From NCBI GenBank assembly GCA_964467785.1, contig CAYXVB010000071.1, forward strand, positions 1-17,617: a stretch of 17,617 nucleotides of DNA, written 5' to 3'. This DNA comes from CAYXVB01 sp964467785. Lineage in GTDB: Bacteria; Bdellovibrionota; UBA1018. Below are positions 1 to 8,099 of the stretch, piece by piece. Position 1 is the first letter of the stretch. Each line of letters opens with the position of its first letter. The notes beneath the pieces were generated by a model. The model was not told the origin of the DNA. It made no database searches and saw only the letters and a list, made by a program, of their open reading frames with translations. The position numbers and the translations under genes are program-made.

Positions 1-1
1 C

Positions 2-2137
2 GTTAGCACCGGGAAGTCCTCTCGAATTCTGTTTGCTCAGTACCATGCCCCAAAGTCAGCACCAGCGAATCGAACCTTTGATGGTGGAACTTATCATGTT
101 GTTGCCAGGACTGAGGCGGGTGCAATTGCGGATCAGGTGAGTTTTCAATCATCTTCCCCGATTTTCCTCAGCCCCGATCTCGATTCAGCGTCCGAGCTGG
201 ATAAGCTTAGGATGCAGGAGATGTATTCGGCGTTAAGACGGACATTCTTTGTCAGCATGAATAGTCACCTGCCGGATCAAAGCGATAGCCAGACATTAGT
301 GGGTATTCAGTACCTTCGGTTGGATTCAATTCCAGAACTCGATATTGATCAAGTTTCAGGTCATGAGCAGTCAGTTGCTCGGAGCGCACGCAAACTTCCC
401 AAGAGTCGACGTATTTCGGTTGCCGCGGCGAAGAAGTCGGTAATCGCGCCCACACGCCAAGCGATTTCTGCCTTTGGTGATTCACGTATGGCGAGTGGCG
501 TCTCTGAGCCCGTTACATCGCGGATTCAGCCGATGCCGAGATTTTCGCCGCGCTCTAACTCGATAGTCGCGTTAAATAGTCATTTTGATACAGCTGTGCG
601 CGATGCAGGAATCCAGACAGATCGTTTGGTGGCTGCGGCAGCATGGCTAAAGACGGGCTCCTCCCCGAATGATGTTATGAACGATGGCGACTCGCTTCGC
701 GTTGGCGCTAATGTATTGGCTAGTCAATCCGTTCAAAGCGATCAGGTAACTTCTACTCAAGGCCATCCGTTGGTCGCGGGACCGGTTGACTACTCAGGTG
801 TCGCTAGCGCCTCAGTTCAGGTTGCGTTGAATACTCAAAAGAGCGTGTCAAATGGTAGCGCGGCTCGAGTGGCTTTGGGTAGTCAGATGACTACTCGCGA
901 GGGCCGGGGACAGACCCACAGTCGGCGGGACACGGGTTTGGATTTTAGTGACGCCTCTGATGGCTCGGTGAAGCAGGATTCTGCGAAAGAAGGTAGATAC
1001 GGACTTGCGAGCAACTTAGATCGCGATCGGGACACGTCTCGGTCGTTCAGCTTCGTTGAAGCCTTCGCTTCGGCCTATCCCGTTGAAGGTGTAGCAACTG
1101 AGTCTCTGACCCGTCAGAACGGCAGCCACTGGGAACTGAGTCGGGCCTTTGAGCACATTGCTACTTTGGCACGCGTAGACTCAGAACTGTCTCATCAGAC
1201 CATACCCATGATCTCGGTTAATAACGCGCGACTCCTGGCAATAAATGCGGGCGTCAAGATACAAGCGGAAGCCGGTATCGTGTTTGGTCGTGTACCAGCC
1301 GGCTGGACCGTCGATTTTAAGGGACGTTCTGAGCGGGCGATGTTCTTTGATATGTCGCTTCGTCCGGTGCAGGCGTCGGCAACTGATCAGCCGCGTCACT
1401 TTCTTTATTTGAACGCGGCTCCTGGTGCGCAGCTGATTCAGGTATCTAGACCTGATCTTGGATCTGGATCGATCGCGATTCCTGTGCTCAATGCAACAGC
1501 GACCTATGTCGATCTTTCGGATGTCCGTGTAGTTCAGGCCAAGGGCGCGGTCTATAACGGTGGAGCAGATCGGGCCGAGGGGCTGGCGCAAGTCCGGGTT
1601 CGTGTTGCTGGCGGTGCCGACTCCGAACGTGTGACTGATTTGCGGGGGCGTTTCGTCATCGACCGCGTGATTGTTGCCGGCACCTATCCGGTAGTATTGG
1701 AGACGGACGCGGCTACCGGTTATACCCATCGCTATCAAGTCTCGCCGGATCGTATTGGGGGCTTGGCTCTGTTCCGGATGGCTGATGATCAGGTGCAGAA
1801 CTGGATTGGTCAGCTTGAAGGTGGCGTCAGTCCAGAAAGCGGAATGATTGTTGCTGCAGTATCTCAAGAAACCATTGCCCGCATGGAAAGAAAGGTGCTC
1901 TATCCCGCGGCAAGAACGTTGAGCGACGACGCTACTCTCAAGCCGGAATCCTACGCGGTTTCATCTGAGGGTTATCTCCAGCACAAAGAAGCATTGAATC
2001 AAGAGCGTCCCCGCATCGTTTCAGTCCAAGTGCCCGAAGGACCTGCGGTAGTAGAAGCCCGCAACGGCGCTGGCGCGGTGGAGTGGTCCGAAATGGTTTT
2101 CGCTCAGTCCGCCATCATTAACGTCGTCGGCCCCTGA
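2..2137 (+). CDS. Large probable surface/exported protein, 5'-truncated by window edge
   Basis: I do not recognise a named family. The frame is open from base 2 to the TGA at 2135-2137 (711 residues visible) with no in-frame ATG upstream. The GTG at 137 has no Shine-Dalgarno sequence at a suitable distance, so it is more likely an internal codon and the true start lies before the window. Roughly the first half (to about residue 340) is Ser/Thr/Gln/Asp-rich and low in hydrophobics, so probably disordered or a stalk. The second half looks beta-rich. Around residues 500-580 a stretch with 'LAQVRVRVAGG', 'TDLRGRFVIDRV' and 'AGTYPVVLETD' resembles a carboxypeptidase-regulatory-like (transthyretin-like) beta-sandwich, a fold common in secreted and surface proteins. 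Export is inferred, since the N-terminus is not visible. The gene converges on the lytic transglycosylase 24 bases away. Confidence 0.75.
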   Translation, partial: VSTGKSSRILFAQYHAPKSAPANRTFDGGTYHVVARTEAGAIADQVSFQSSSPIFLSPDLDSASELDKLRMQEMYSALRRTFFVSMNSHLPDQSDSQTLVGIQYLRLDSIPELDIDQVSGHEQSVARSARKLPKSRRISVAAAKKSVIAPTRQAISAFGDSRMASGVSEPVTSRIQPMPRFSPRSNSIVALNSHFDTAVRDAGIQTDRLVAAAAWLKTGSSPNDVMNDGDSLRVGANVLASQSVQSDQVTSTQGHPLVAGPVDYSGVASASVQVALNTQKSVSNGSAARVALGSQMTTREGRGQTHSRRDTGLDFSDASDGSVKQDSAKEGRYGLASNLDRDRDTSRSFSFVEAFASAYPVEGVATESLTRQNGSHWELSRAFEHIATLARVDSELSHQTIPMISVNNARLLAINAGVKIQAEAGIVFGRVPAGWTVDFKGRSERAMFFDMSLRPVQASATDQPRHFLYLNAAPGAQLIQVSRPDLGSGSIAIPVLNATATYVDLSDVRVVQAKGAVYNGGADRAEGLAQVRVRVAGGADSERVTDLRGRFVIDRVIVAGTYPVVLETDAATGYTHRYQVSPDRIGGLALFRMADDQVQNWIGQLEGGVSPESGMIVAAVSQETIARMERKVLYPAARTLSDDATLKPESYAVSSEGYLQHKEALNQERPRIVSVQVPEGPAVVEARNGAGAVEWSEMVFAQSAIINVVGP

Positions 2138-2161
2138 GAATTTCAATTTAGGATTGGACCG

Positions 2162-3601
2162 TCAGAGCCGTCTCGCCAGCCGTTTGCGGCTGGCATTGCC
2201 CAAGAGTGCGGATAAATCGTCGTTATCTGCCGGGATGGCAACGTAAAAATTCCTAGGAAGCTTGCGATGCAAGTCCTTGATGTCCGGATTCATGAGTTTG
2301 AATTCGTGAATCGACACGTTGTAGAACATCGCTGCCGAAAGGGCAGTCTGGCCGGCAGGCGCGAGCTTAAAACTCACCGCGCGAATTTTCTGTACTGGTG
2401 GTTCACCATAGAAGATCTGACGATAAGACTCGGCATGCAGCGCGGCAAGGAACTCAGAGTAATAGTTCCGCCCCGCCCATCCAAGAGGCGAACGTTTGTT
2501 ACATCCCTTAAAGAGAGGCGCCAGCCTGGCAAACTCCTCGTCGGCTTCGGCAATCTGTCGATTAGCACGAGGGAGCCCCTTGAGACCGTGGTTATAGGAA
2601 GTGATTGCAAGCGGCCAGTTCTTGAATCGAGTATAGTTCTCACGTAACAGCTTGCCAGCAGCCAGCGTCGATTTCATTGGAGAGAGGCGCTCGTCAATCA
2701 TTTCGGCCCGGTCAATCTTGAGAAACTTAGCTCCGATACTGGGCATGAACTGCCAGACCCCTGCCGCTCCGGCGTGGGATTGGGCGCGAAGATCAAAGGA
2801 ACTTTCGACTAAAGCGAGGCGGGTAAGCTGGGTTGGAATGCCGACCTCTTTGAATACGGACTCCATCCGTGGAAAGAAGGCTTCCGCTGCAATCAGGCCT
2901 TTCATGATGTTGTCGCGTTGACCGGTCTGGGAGCGCACATTCTGGGCGAGCTCGTTAAGACTGTGCTTGTGTTTGAGCTTCTTGACTGCTTGCGCGACAA
3001 TCCGCTCTTCACGCGTCTTGGGCTTAGCTCCTTTTGCTAGGCGGTGAAGAGCTTTGCGATACGCTTCCATTGCATTCTTGATGCGCTTCTTTGAGACGAT
3101 TTCGTAGACGATCGCGTTGCGGGCCGTCTTGGCAAGGTCGCGGAAATCGAGAACTTCGTAAATCAGTTCAGGATGGCGGGAGTCAAAGATCACTGAGTGT
3201 TGCGTCGTATATTGGGTATAGATGCGGAGCCAAAACCCAACTGAAGCGCGAAGCTCGGCAGGGATCCTGAACTCCGGCTGGATCCGATTGTCCGCATCCC
3301 GAAGAACGATCTCAAAGGACGATTCCGAGATCTCGGTTTCTAGCATGTTGCCGCTGGATCCATACTGCGAGCGAAGAGCCACTCGCAGGTCGAGATCGCT
3401 CATGTCACTCCAAGTGACAACATGGTCGTAAGATGCGGGGCCACGGTACAAGCCAGCGGGAGTCGATGCAATTCCGGACGGAAGAGATGACCCGATGTCC
3501 ATGGCGCCAATGAGGGCACCGACTCCGAAGGACGCTAAAAGCGTCCAGGAAAACAGCTTTTGATGGGTGGCCTTGGCGGGGCGCAAATTCTTGGTGTCCA
3601 T
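2162..3601 (-). CDS. Membrane-anchored lytic transglycosylase, MltD-like (GH23) with LysM-like C-terminus
   Basis: Predicted to cleave the MurNAc-GlcNAc bond of peptidoglycan, leaving 1,6-anhydro ends, in the periplasm. The 479-residue protein has an N-terminal hydrophobic anchor (about residues 16-34), a mixed helical region (about 60-235), and a GH23/SLT domain (about 240-400). That domain shows the three usual blocks: 'ALVESSF' with likely catalytic Glu266, 'GAAGVWQFMP' at 278-287 and 'AITSYNHG' at 332-339. The tail (about 405-460, ending 'YVAIPADN') looks like a degenerate LysM module, as in MltD. I chose the ATG at 3601: an in-frame TTG at 3634 would add 11 residues with no better ribosome site. 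Neither start has a good Shine-Dalgarno sequence; GGGGG lies almost against the ATG. The last codons lie in an 8-bp inverted repeat. The exact subfamily is less certain than the activity. Confidence 0.9.
   Translation of the reverse strand: MDTKNLRPAKATHQKLFSWTLLASFGVGALIGAMDIGSSLPSGIASTPAGLYRGPASYDHVVTWSDMSDLDLRVALRSQYGSSGNMLETEISESSFEIVLRDADNRIQPEFRIPAELRASVGFWLRIYTQYTTQHSVIFDSRHPELIYEVLDFRDLAKTARNAIVYEIVSKKRIKNAMEAYRKALHRLAKGAKPKTREERIVAQAVKKLKHKHSLNELAQNVRSQTGQRDNIMKGLIAAEAFFPRMESVFKEVGIPTQLTRLALVESSFDLRAQSHAGAAGVWQFMPSIGAKFLKIDRAEMIDERLSPMKSTLAAGKLLRENYTRFKNWPLAITSYNHGLKGLPRANRQIAEADEEFARLAPLFKGCNKRSPLGWAGRNYYSEFLAALHAESYRQIFYGEPPVQKIRAVSFKLAPAGQTALSAAMFYNVSIHEFKLMNPDIKDLHRKLPRNFYVAIPADNDDLSALLGNASRKRLARRL
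2175..2194. repeat. 8-bp inverted repeat with TTTG loop in convergent gene ends
   Basis: GCCAGCCG (2175-2182) and CGGCTGGC (2187-2194) form a perfect GC-rich stem with a 4-base loop. It lies inside the last codons of the transglycosylase gene and just past the stop of the convergent gene ending at 2137. Neither strand has a T-run after it, so a standard intrinsic terminator is not supported. It could protect 3' ends or pause polymerase on either transcript. Confidence 0.5.
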
Positions 3602-3680
3602 GCCCCCAGTAGAGCAAGGATCTTGCCGCACCAAATCAGAAGCAACTCTTTGAAATCACGTCAATAACATGTCCATTTGG

Positions 3681-3697
3681 TGTCTATACTATAGACA
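3681..3697. promoter_or_regulatory. 17-bp perfect palindrome, candidate operator upstream of the lytic transglycosylase
   Basis: TGTCTATA (3681-3688), a central C (3689) and TATAGACA (3690-3697) form a perfect odd-centred palindrome. It lies in the 115-base gap between the stop of the small exported gene (3717) and the transglycosylase start (3601), 80 bases before that start. On the minus strand its centre reads TATAGT, which could serve as a -10 element, but I see no good -35 at 16-18 bases. A dimeric repressor site overlapping a promoter is the simplest reading. With no T-run and almost no loop, it is a poor terminator. Confidence 0.4.
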
Positions 3698-3716
3698 GGT
3701 GCACAGCAAAGGAATG

Positions 3717-4247
3717 TTAGTTACGCGAGCCCCAGAGCCGGATTTCGAGTGATTCAAGTGCCTCGCCCACGGGTATGGAGAATGCCCAGCGCTGCCCTGG
3801 GAATAAGCTTCGACCCGGATTGTTACATTGGTCTGACCAATCGAGAAGGAAGGTTTGAGACCCTTCTGAGCCACGCCACTTCAGCTCAATCTTTCGGAAA
3901 GAAAATGGAATCCCGTAAGGCTTGGGATCGGGAAAGCTAATAAGAAACTCCGCAGTCCATTTCCCGGTCGCTTGATTTTGCTTAAGCTGGGAGAGCACTC
4001 GGGCTTCGGTGATGATCTCTGGTCGATAGGCGCTCAAGGGCAGACGCCATTCTCCCAAAGGGCGGGGATCAGAGACCATCAGGGGCTCTTCAAAATGACG
4101 GTAAAGAAGAGGACTTTCGTACTGGCAGTCTACATCCTCTGTGCCGGCGCGTAGTCCGTCCGCGGTCATCGAAGTGTAAAATGCAACACCGAGGGCACTC
4201 CAAAGCAGACAGGAAAGGAGACGGAACGCACGTGGTCGATTGGCCAT
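3717..4247 (-). CDS. Exported or membrane-anchored protein of unknown function
   Basis: I do not recognise this 176-residue protein. The N-terminus (basic 'MANRPR', then a hydrophobic stretch at about 8-28) looks like a signal peptide or anchor. The mature part is rich in Trp, Pro and aromatic residues with alternating hydrophobics ('EWRLPLSAY', 'WTAEFLISF', 'RKIELKWRG', 'FLLDWSDQC', 'RWAFSIPV', 'SLEIRLWG'), which suggests a small all-beta domain. Two cysteines (41 and 141) could form a disulphide in the periplasm. The frame stays open to 4544, but that part lies antisense to xseB, so I start at the ATG at 4245-4247. It is transcribed away from xseB, on the same strand as the transglycosylase 115 bases downstream. 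A shared transcript is possible but not shown. Confidence 0.65.
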   Translation of the reverse strand: MANRPRAFRLLSCLLWSALGVAFYTSMTADGLRAGTEDVDCQYESPLLYRHFEEPLMVSDPRPLGEWRLPLSAYRPEIITEARVLSQLKQNQATGKWTAEFLISFPDPKPYGIPFSFRKIELKWRGSEGSQTFLLDWSDQCNNPGRSLFPGQRWAFSIPVGEALESLEIRLWGSRN

Positions 4248-4322
4248 GAAGCCCGCATCGGCAGAAAATGCCCGCTGCTTAACGCTTTCGCATTCGCAAT
4301 TTATCCATGGTAGAACAGGGAC

Positions 4323-4568
4323 ATGACAGACAATTCCCCTCAGCTTAATTTCGAAGCGGCGATGGAACAGCTGCAGGCTGTGGTTCAAAAACTCGAAGGC
4401 GGCAATCTGCCTCTCGAAGAGGCGCTCAAGCAATTTGAAGAGGGAGTCCGTCTCACGCGCGCCTGCCAGGAGCAACTGTTCGCAGCGGAACAGCGCGTGG
4501 AAATCCTCATGAAGGCCGACGCGAACGGTAACATCGACCTGCAACCCTTCAATCCTCAGCGGACATGA
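4323..4568 (+). CDS. xseB: Exodeoxyribonuclease VII small subunit
   Basis: The small subunit that assembles on XseA to form exonuclease VII, which degrades single-stranded DNA in both directions. The 81 residues match the family length (about 70-85). They carry its core pattern of two helices: 'NFEAAMEQLQAVVQKLEGGNLPLEEALKQFEEG' in pieces at about 9-42, followed by 'LTRACQEQLFAAEQRVEIL'. The cytosolic acidic tail is typical. The ribosome site is unconvincing (AGGG only two bases before the ATG). It is the first gene of the + strand run and its TGA overlaps the dxs ATG (ATGA at 4565-4568), so the two are translationally coupled. xseA is not directly upstream: the preceding gene is on the other strand. 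Confidence 0.93.
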   Translation: MTDNSPQLNFEAAMEQLQAVVQKLEGGNLPLEEALKQFEEGVRLTRACQEQLFAAEQRVEILMKADANGNIDLQPFNPQRT

Positions 4569-6322
4569 TCAAGGATCCTACACAGCTACACGGGCAGTCT
4601 GTCGAGGCGCTCTCGCAACTCGCCGAGGACCTCCGTCAGAGGATCATTTCTGCCTCATTGCGTAACGGTGGACATCTCGGCGCGAGTCTCGGTGCGGTCG
4701 AATTGGCCATTGCATTGCACGCCGTGTTTGAGTCGCCCCAAGAACCGATCATGTGGGATGTGGGACATCAGGCATATGCGCACAAGCTATTGACCGGGCG
4801 TTGGGATCGGTTTGATACGTTGCGTACGACCGGCGGGATCTCCGGATTTCTCAGTCGATCAGAGAGCGAACATGACGTCTTTGGTGCGGGTCACAGCAGC
4901 ACATCAATCTCAGCGGCGCTTGCGTTTGCCTGGGCCCGCCGCAATGCAGAGCCCAAGCGTTGGTCTATCGCGGTCATTGGCGATGGCGCGATGACCGCCG
5001 GAGTCGCGTTCGAAGCGCTCAATAACGTCGAGGTGGTGACGGAGAGCGGCATCGGGCCGTTACTCGTCGTTCTCAACGACAATCAAATGTCGATTTCGGC
5101 CAACTCAGGCGCGATGGCATCTGTGTTGTCGAGCGACAGGGCTCGCGACTATTTTGCTCTCTTCGGATTTGATTACGTCGGACCCGTGGACGGTCACGAT
5201 CTTTCACAGCTCATCGGGACGCTTCAGGGAATTAGGCAACACTATTCTGGTCGTCCAGTAGTGCTGCATGCCCTCACCCAAAAGGGCAAAGGCTATGGGC
5301 CTGCGGAATCCCGTCCGAGCATTTTTCATGGCGTGAGCCCGATCCAGGAAAAGGCGCCGGGCACATCGTCCCAGCCTCAGCCAAACAAGAAAACCTATAG
5401 TGCGGTTTTTGGGTCGGCCTTGTGCGCGCTGGCCGAAAAGGACGATCGCATTGTCGCGATCACCGCGGCAATGCCCGAGGGGACGGGCCTGACGGAATTC
5501 GCTCGACGCTTTCCGGACCGCTTCTTTGATGTGGGCATCGCCGAACCTCACGCGGTCCTGTTCGCCGCCGGTCTCGCCACCCAGGGTTATAAACCGGTGG
5601 TCGCAATCTACAGTACCTTTCTGCAACGAGCGCTCGACAGCGTGATCCACGACGTCGCGCTGCAAGGTCTTGGTGTCACGTTGGCGATCGACCGCGCCGG
5701 AGTCGTCGGAGCTGACGGGCCCACCCATCACGGGGCTTTTGATCTCGCATATCTAGGTATGATCCCTGGAATGTCGATCGTCGCTCCGACCTGCCAGGAA
5801 GATCTCGCGAAGATGTTGAGCGCTGCAGTGAATTCCGGCAGTCCGCAGGCAATTCGTTTTCCACGAGGGAGCGGACTTGAAAAGCCAGGCGAATTTTTGA
5901 GCGGAAGTTGCGACCTCCGCGTCGCGGGATCATTGGAATCCGCGCAAGCGATCCTGATCACGCTGGGAAGCGCGTCTGCTCGCGCCGAGTCTGCCTTGCA
6001 CGTCGTCGATCCTGCGGTGAATCGTACGTTGTTTATTAGCGTGGGGCGGGCCAAGCCTTTGCCTTCGGAGTTGCTTCGTATCTTAACAGAGTACCCGGCT
6101 TTGCCGGTCCTATGCGTCGAGGACGGTTGCGCGCACGGTGGATTTGGCGAATCGCTTTTGGCTTCCGTCGGAGCGCGGGAAGCCGTCTTTGAGATCGCCG
6201 CTTATGGAGATCATTTCATTCCTCACGGTGCAGTCGCGGATCTTGAGGAGGCGGAAATACTGTCAGTGAAAGGGATTGCGCGACGCCTTAATGCGTTGCT
6301 CGCTGGAACAGCGGAGGGCTGA
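4565..6322 (+). CDS. dxs: 1-deoxy-D-xylulose-5-phosphate synthase
   Basis: A thiamine-diphosphate enzyme that condenses pyruvate and glyceraldehyde 3-phosphate to DXP, the entry step of the MEP isoprenoid pathway, in the cytosol. At 585 residues it is shorter than the usual 610-640. Visible landmarks are 'GGHLGASLG' with His37, 'DVGHQAYAHK' at 65-74, the ThDP motif from 'GDGAMTAG' (139) to 'NDN' (171-173), and 'GIAEPHA' with the general-base Glu327. They continue with 'IDRAG' (Arg377) and 'VGADGPTHHGAFD' (Asp384). The linker between the N and middle domains (about 262-277) is short, which explains part of the missing length. Two normally conserved positions differ: Pro328 where AEQHA is usual, and Leu357 in 'QRALD' where Tyr is usual. 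It overlaps xseB by four bases. The ispA gene often found between them is absent. Confidence 0.95.
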   Translation: MIKDPTQLHGQSVEALSQLAEDLRQRIISASLRNGGHLGASLGAVELAIALHAVFESPQEPIMWDVGHQAYAHKLLTGRWDRFDTLRTTGGISGFLSRSESEHDVFGAGHSSTSISAALAFAWARRNAEPKRWSIAVIGDGAMTAGVAFEALNNVEVVTESGIGPLLVVLNDNQMSISANSGAMASVLSSDRARDYFALFGFDYVGPVDGHDLSQLIGTLQGIRQHYSGRPVVLHALTQKGKGYGPAESRPSIFHGVSPIQEKAPGTSSQPQPNKKTYSAVFGSALCALAEKDDRIVAITAAMPEGTGLTEFARRFPDRFFDVGIAEPHAVLFAAGLATQGYKPVVAIYSTFLQRALDSVIHDVALQGLGVTLAIDRAGVVGADGPTHHGAFDLAYLGMIPGMSIVAPTCQEDLAKMLSAAVNSGSPQAIRFPRGSGLEKPGEFLSGSCDLRVAGSLESAQAILITLGSASARAESALHVVDPAVNRTLFISVGRAKPLPSELLRILTEYPALPVLCVEDGCAHGGFGESLLASVGAREAVFEIAAYGDHFIPHGAVADLEEAEILSVKGIARRLNALLAGTAEG

Positions 6323-6333
6323 AGGATCCCGCC

Positions 6334-7077
6334 ATGTCATTGAAAAAAAGAATCGACGTCATTCTTGTGGAGCGTGGTCTGGCTCCGTCGCGTGAGCGCG
6401 CACAGAGCCTCATTTTGGCAGGCAAAGTGTTGGTAAACGACCAGCCTGTGACGAAGGCGGGCCATTCGGTCCCGGAAGACGCCACGATCCGCCTCCGGGG
6501 GGAGGATCACCCTTATGTGTCGCGGGGCGGACTTAAACTGGTCGCTGCATTGGACGCGTTCAAGATTTCAGTCGAGGGCAGACTTGCGATGGACGTCGGG
6601 GCGTCGACCGGCGGATTCACCCATGTCTTGCTTTTGCGCGGGATCCGAAAGGTTTACGCGATTGACGTCGGCCATAATCAGCTCGACTGGAAAATTCGCC
6701 AGGATAACCGGGTCGTCGTGCACGAAAAGGTGAATGCCCGGAACATGCCCTTTGAAACGGTCGGAGAGAAGGTCGACTTGATCGTGGTGGACGTGTCATT
6801 CATCTCGCTCGACAAAATTTTTCCAAAGCTGCTCGAGTTCTCGCATCAAGAAACCGACTGGATCACCCTGATTAAACCGCAGTTCGAAGTCGGACGCGAA
6901 CAGGTTGGAAAAGGGGGAATCGTGACATCCGAGGAAGCCCGTCAAGAAGCCATAAGGCGACTGATCAGTATTGGCAAAACCCTTGGCGTGGAACAGCTTG
7001 GCTTGATAGACTCCCCTATTGCCGGAACAGACGGAAACAAGGAATTCCTCGCACATTGGAAGCGAAATCAAAGATGA
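6334..7077 (+). CDS. tlyA: TlyA-family rRNA 2'-O-methyltransferase / hemolysin A-like
   Basis: An S4-domain plus FtsJ-fold methyltransferase. The family includes mycobacterial TlyA, which 2'-O-methylates rRNA of both subunits and whose loss gives capreomycin resistance. The S4 RNA-binding domain covers about residues 4-60 ('RIDVILVERGLAPSRERAQ', 'AGKVLVND'). The SAM-binding loop is 'DVGASTGGFT' (87-96), followed by 'YAIDVGHNQL' and 'VVDVSFISL' (Asp153). A K-D-K-E set typical of FtsJ enzymes is visible as Lys68, Asp153, Lys181 ('LIKPQFE') and Glu237 ('NKEFL'). The 247 residues match the family. AAGGA at 6322-6326 is a good ribosome site seven bases before the ATG and touches the dxs stop. The gene ends in an ATGA overlap with the lipoprotein gene. 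The exact rRNA target cannot be read from the sequence. Confidence 0.93.
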   Translation: MSLKKRIDVILVERGLAPSRERAQSLILAGKVLVNDQPVTKAGHSVPEDATIRLRGEDHPYVSRGGLKLVAALDAFKISVEGRLAMDVGASTGGFTHVLLLRGIRKVYAIDVGHNQLDWKIRQDNRVVVHEKVNARNMPFETVGEKVDLIVVDVSFISLDKIFPKLLEFSHQETDWITLIKPQFEVGREQVGKGGIVTSEEARQEAIRRLISIGKTLGVEQLGLIDSPIAGTDGNKEFLAHWKRNQR

Positions 7078-8099
7078 CCGCTCAACTGATGGTTCGTGCC
7101 CGCCCGAAGATCCGGTGGCAAGTCACGCTCGCCTTGCTTTCGATATCGGCGCTCGTTGCGACGACACTCTCCTCCTGTTCGAGTGCGCGCAAGGCTCCCA
7201 GCACCGAGACGAGCGTGCGTGGAACTGTCGTTGAATCAACCGGCGGTTACGGGCCGCCAGAACCCTATGGCCCTAAGCCGGATCCTGCAGAAGGAGCGAA
7301 TCAGCAGAACACGACCGGGCCTGAGCCCGCACCCGCATATGGACCCGAGCCAGTGCAGGTCCGATCGGTGACCCTTGTGCTTGGGCCGGGGCGCGCACGT
7401 GGCTTTGCCCACGCCGGAGCTATCCGAGCGCTAGCTGACGCGAAAATCCCAATCGGCGCGATCTATGCGTCTGAAACCGGGGGACTCGTCGGCGCGATCT
7501 ACGCGCAAGAGGCCAAGGTGAATCAACTCGATTGGAGCCTAATCCGATTCAAGGAAGAGACGCTAAAGCTTGAAAGTCGTCTTTTCTCGGGTCTCCTCGG
7601 CGGCAATGACCTCCTCACGTCCGAATTGGAGAAAGTTTTTGGTCAACGTGATCTCGGAGATCTCAAGATTCCAGTTCACATCGCGCTCAAGTTGCAGAAT
7701 TCGGGCGCAGTGACCATCGCCGACCGAGGGTCTGCGGTACAGGCCATTCGCGCCGCACTCGGGACACCGACTCACCCTGGCCAATGGAACGGCGAGCCCG
7801 CCGTCTCAGCGGGAAGTGCGCGCCCATTCATGGTGTCTGAAGCCGCGGCTTCCGGTGCCGGGCCGGTAATTGTGATCGATACGTCCATCAAGGGAGCGTC
7901 AGAAGTAGAAACTGCGGGTGCCGACTTTGTCCTTCGTCCCGAACTCAAGGGAATGCAAGACAACGACTTCCAGAAGAGGACAGACGCGGTATTTGCCGGC
8001 AAGAAGGCGGTTGCCAAAAGGCTAAACGAAATCCGCCAAAAAGTGGGCCTGCCGCCGGTCTCCGGCACTGAAGATGAGAAAGCGAGCGCGAACCAGTGA
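7074..8099 (+). CDS. Patatin-like lipoprotein, probably catalytically inactive
   Basis: A 341-residue lipoprotein starting at the ATG overlapping the tlyA stop (ATGA, 7074-7077). It has a hydrophobic signal (about 15-32) and a lipobox 'LSSC' with Cys35. A Pro/Gly-rich linker follows (about 57-95) with repeated YGPxP units. The patatin/RssA-type fold covers about 99-275: the oxyanion loop reads 'GPGRARGFAHAG' (104-115) and the elbow reads 'IYASETGGLVGAIYA' (130-144). Active relatives read GTSxGALVGA there, so Glu134 sits at the nucleophile Ser position. The Asp-Gly-Gly that supplies the dyad Asp appears as 'VSAGS' (Ser245). Both catalytic residues therefore seem to be lost while the fold is kept. 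The tail (about 295-341) is Lys/Glu-rich. The last codon overlaps the PBP1A start (GTGA), which suggests a structural or regulatory role in the envelope. Inactivity is inferred from motif alignment by eye. Confidence 0.8.
   Translation: MTAQLMVRARPKIRWQVTLALLSISALVATTLSSCSSARKAPSTETSVRGTVVESTGGYGPPEPYGPKPDPAEGANQQNTTGPEPAPAYGPEPVQVRSVTLVLGPGRARGFAHAGAIRALADAKIPIGAIYASETGGLVGAIYAQEAKVNQLDWSLIRFKEETLKLESRLFSGLLGGNDLLTSELEKVFGQRDLGDLKIPVHIALKLQNSGAVTIADRGSAVQAIRAALGTPTHPGQWNGEPAVSAGSARPFMVSEAAASGAGPVIVIDTSIKGASEVETAGADFVLRPELKGMQDNDFQKRTDAVFAGKKAVAKRLNEIRQKVGLPPVSGTEDEKASANQ

Noticed and set aside
137..139. GTG as the start of the first gene
   Set aside because: The frame is open to base 2 with coding-like sequence, and no Shine-Dalgarno sequence is at a proper distance. 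An internal codon is more likely.
879..894. Inverted repeat GTAGTCA-N2-TGACTAC
   Set aside because: It is inside a coding region in low-complexity sequence, with no sign of a nearby start, end or repeat copy. Probably chance.
1181..1867. Open frame of 228 residues on the - strand
   Set aside because: It is antisense to the large + strand gene. Its composition is Arg/His/Ile-rich with no domain pattern, typical of a shadow frame.
4248..4544. N-terminal 99 codons of the open frame continuing upstream of the small exported gene
   Set aside because: This part is antisense to xseB, and a signal-peptide-like start follows the ATG at 4247, so the extension is not used.
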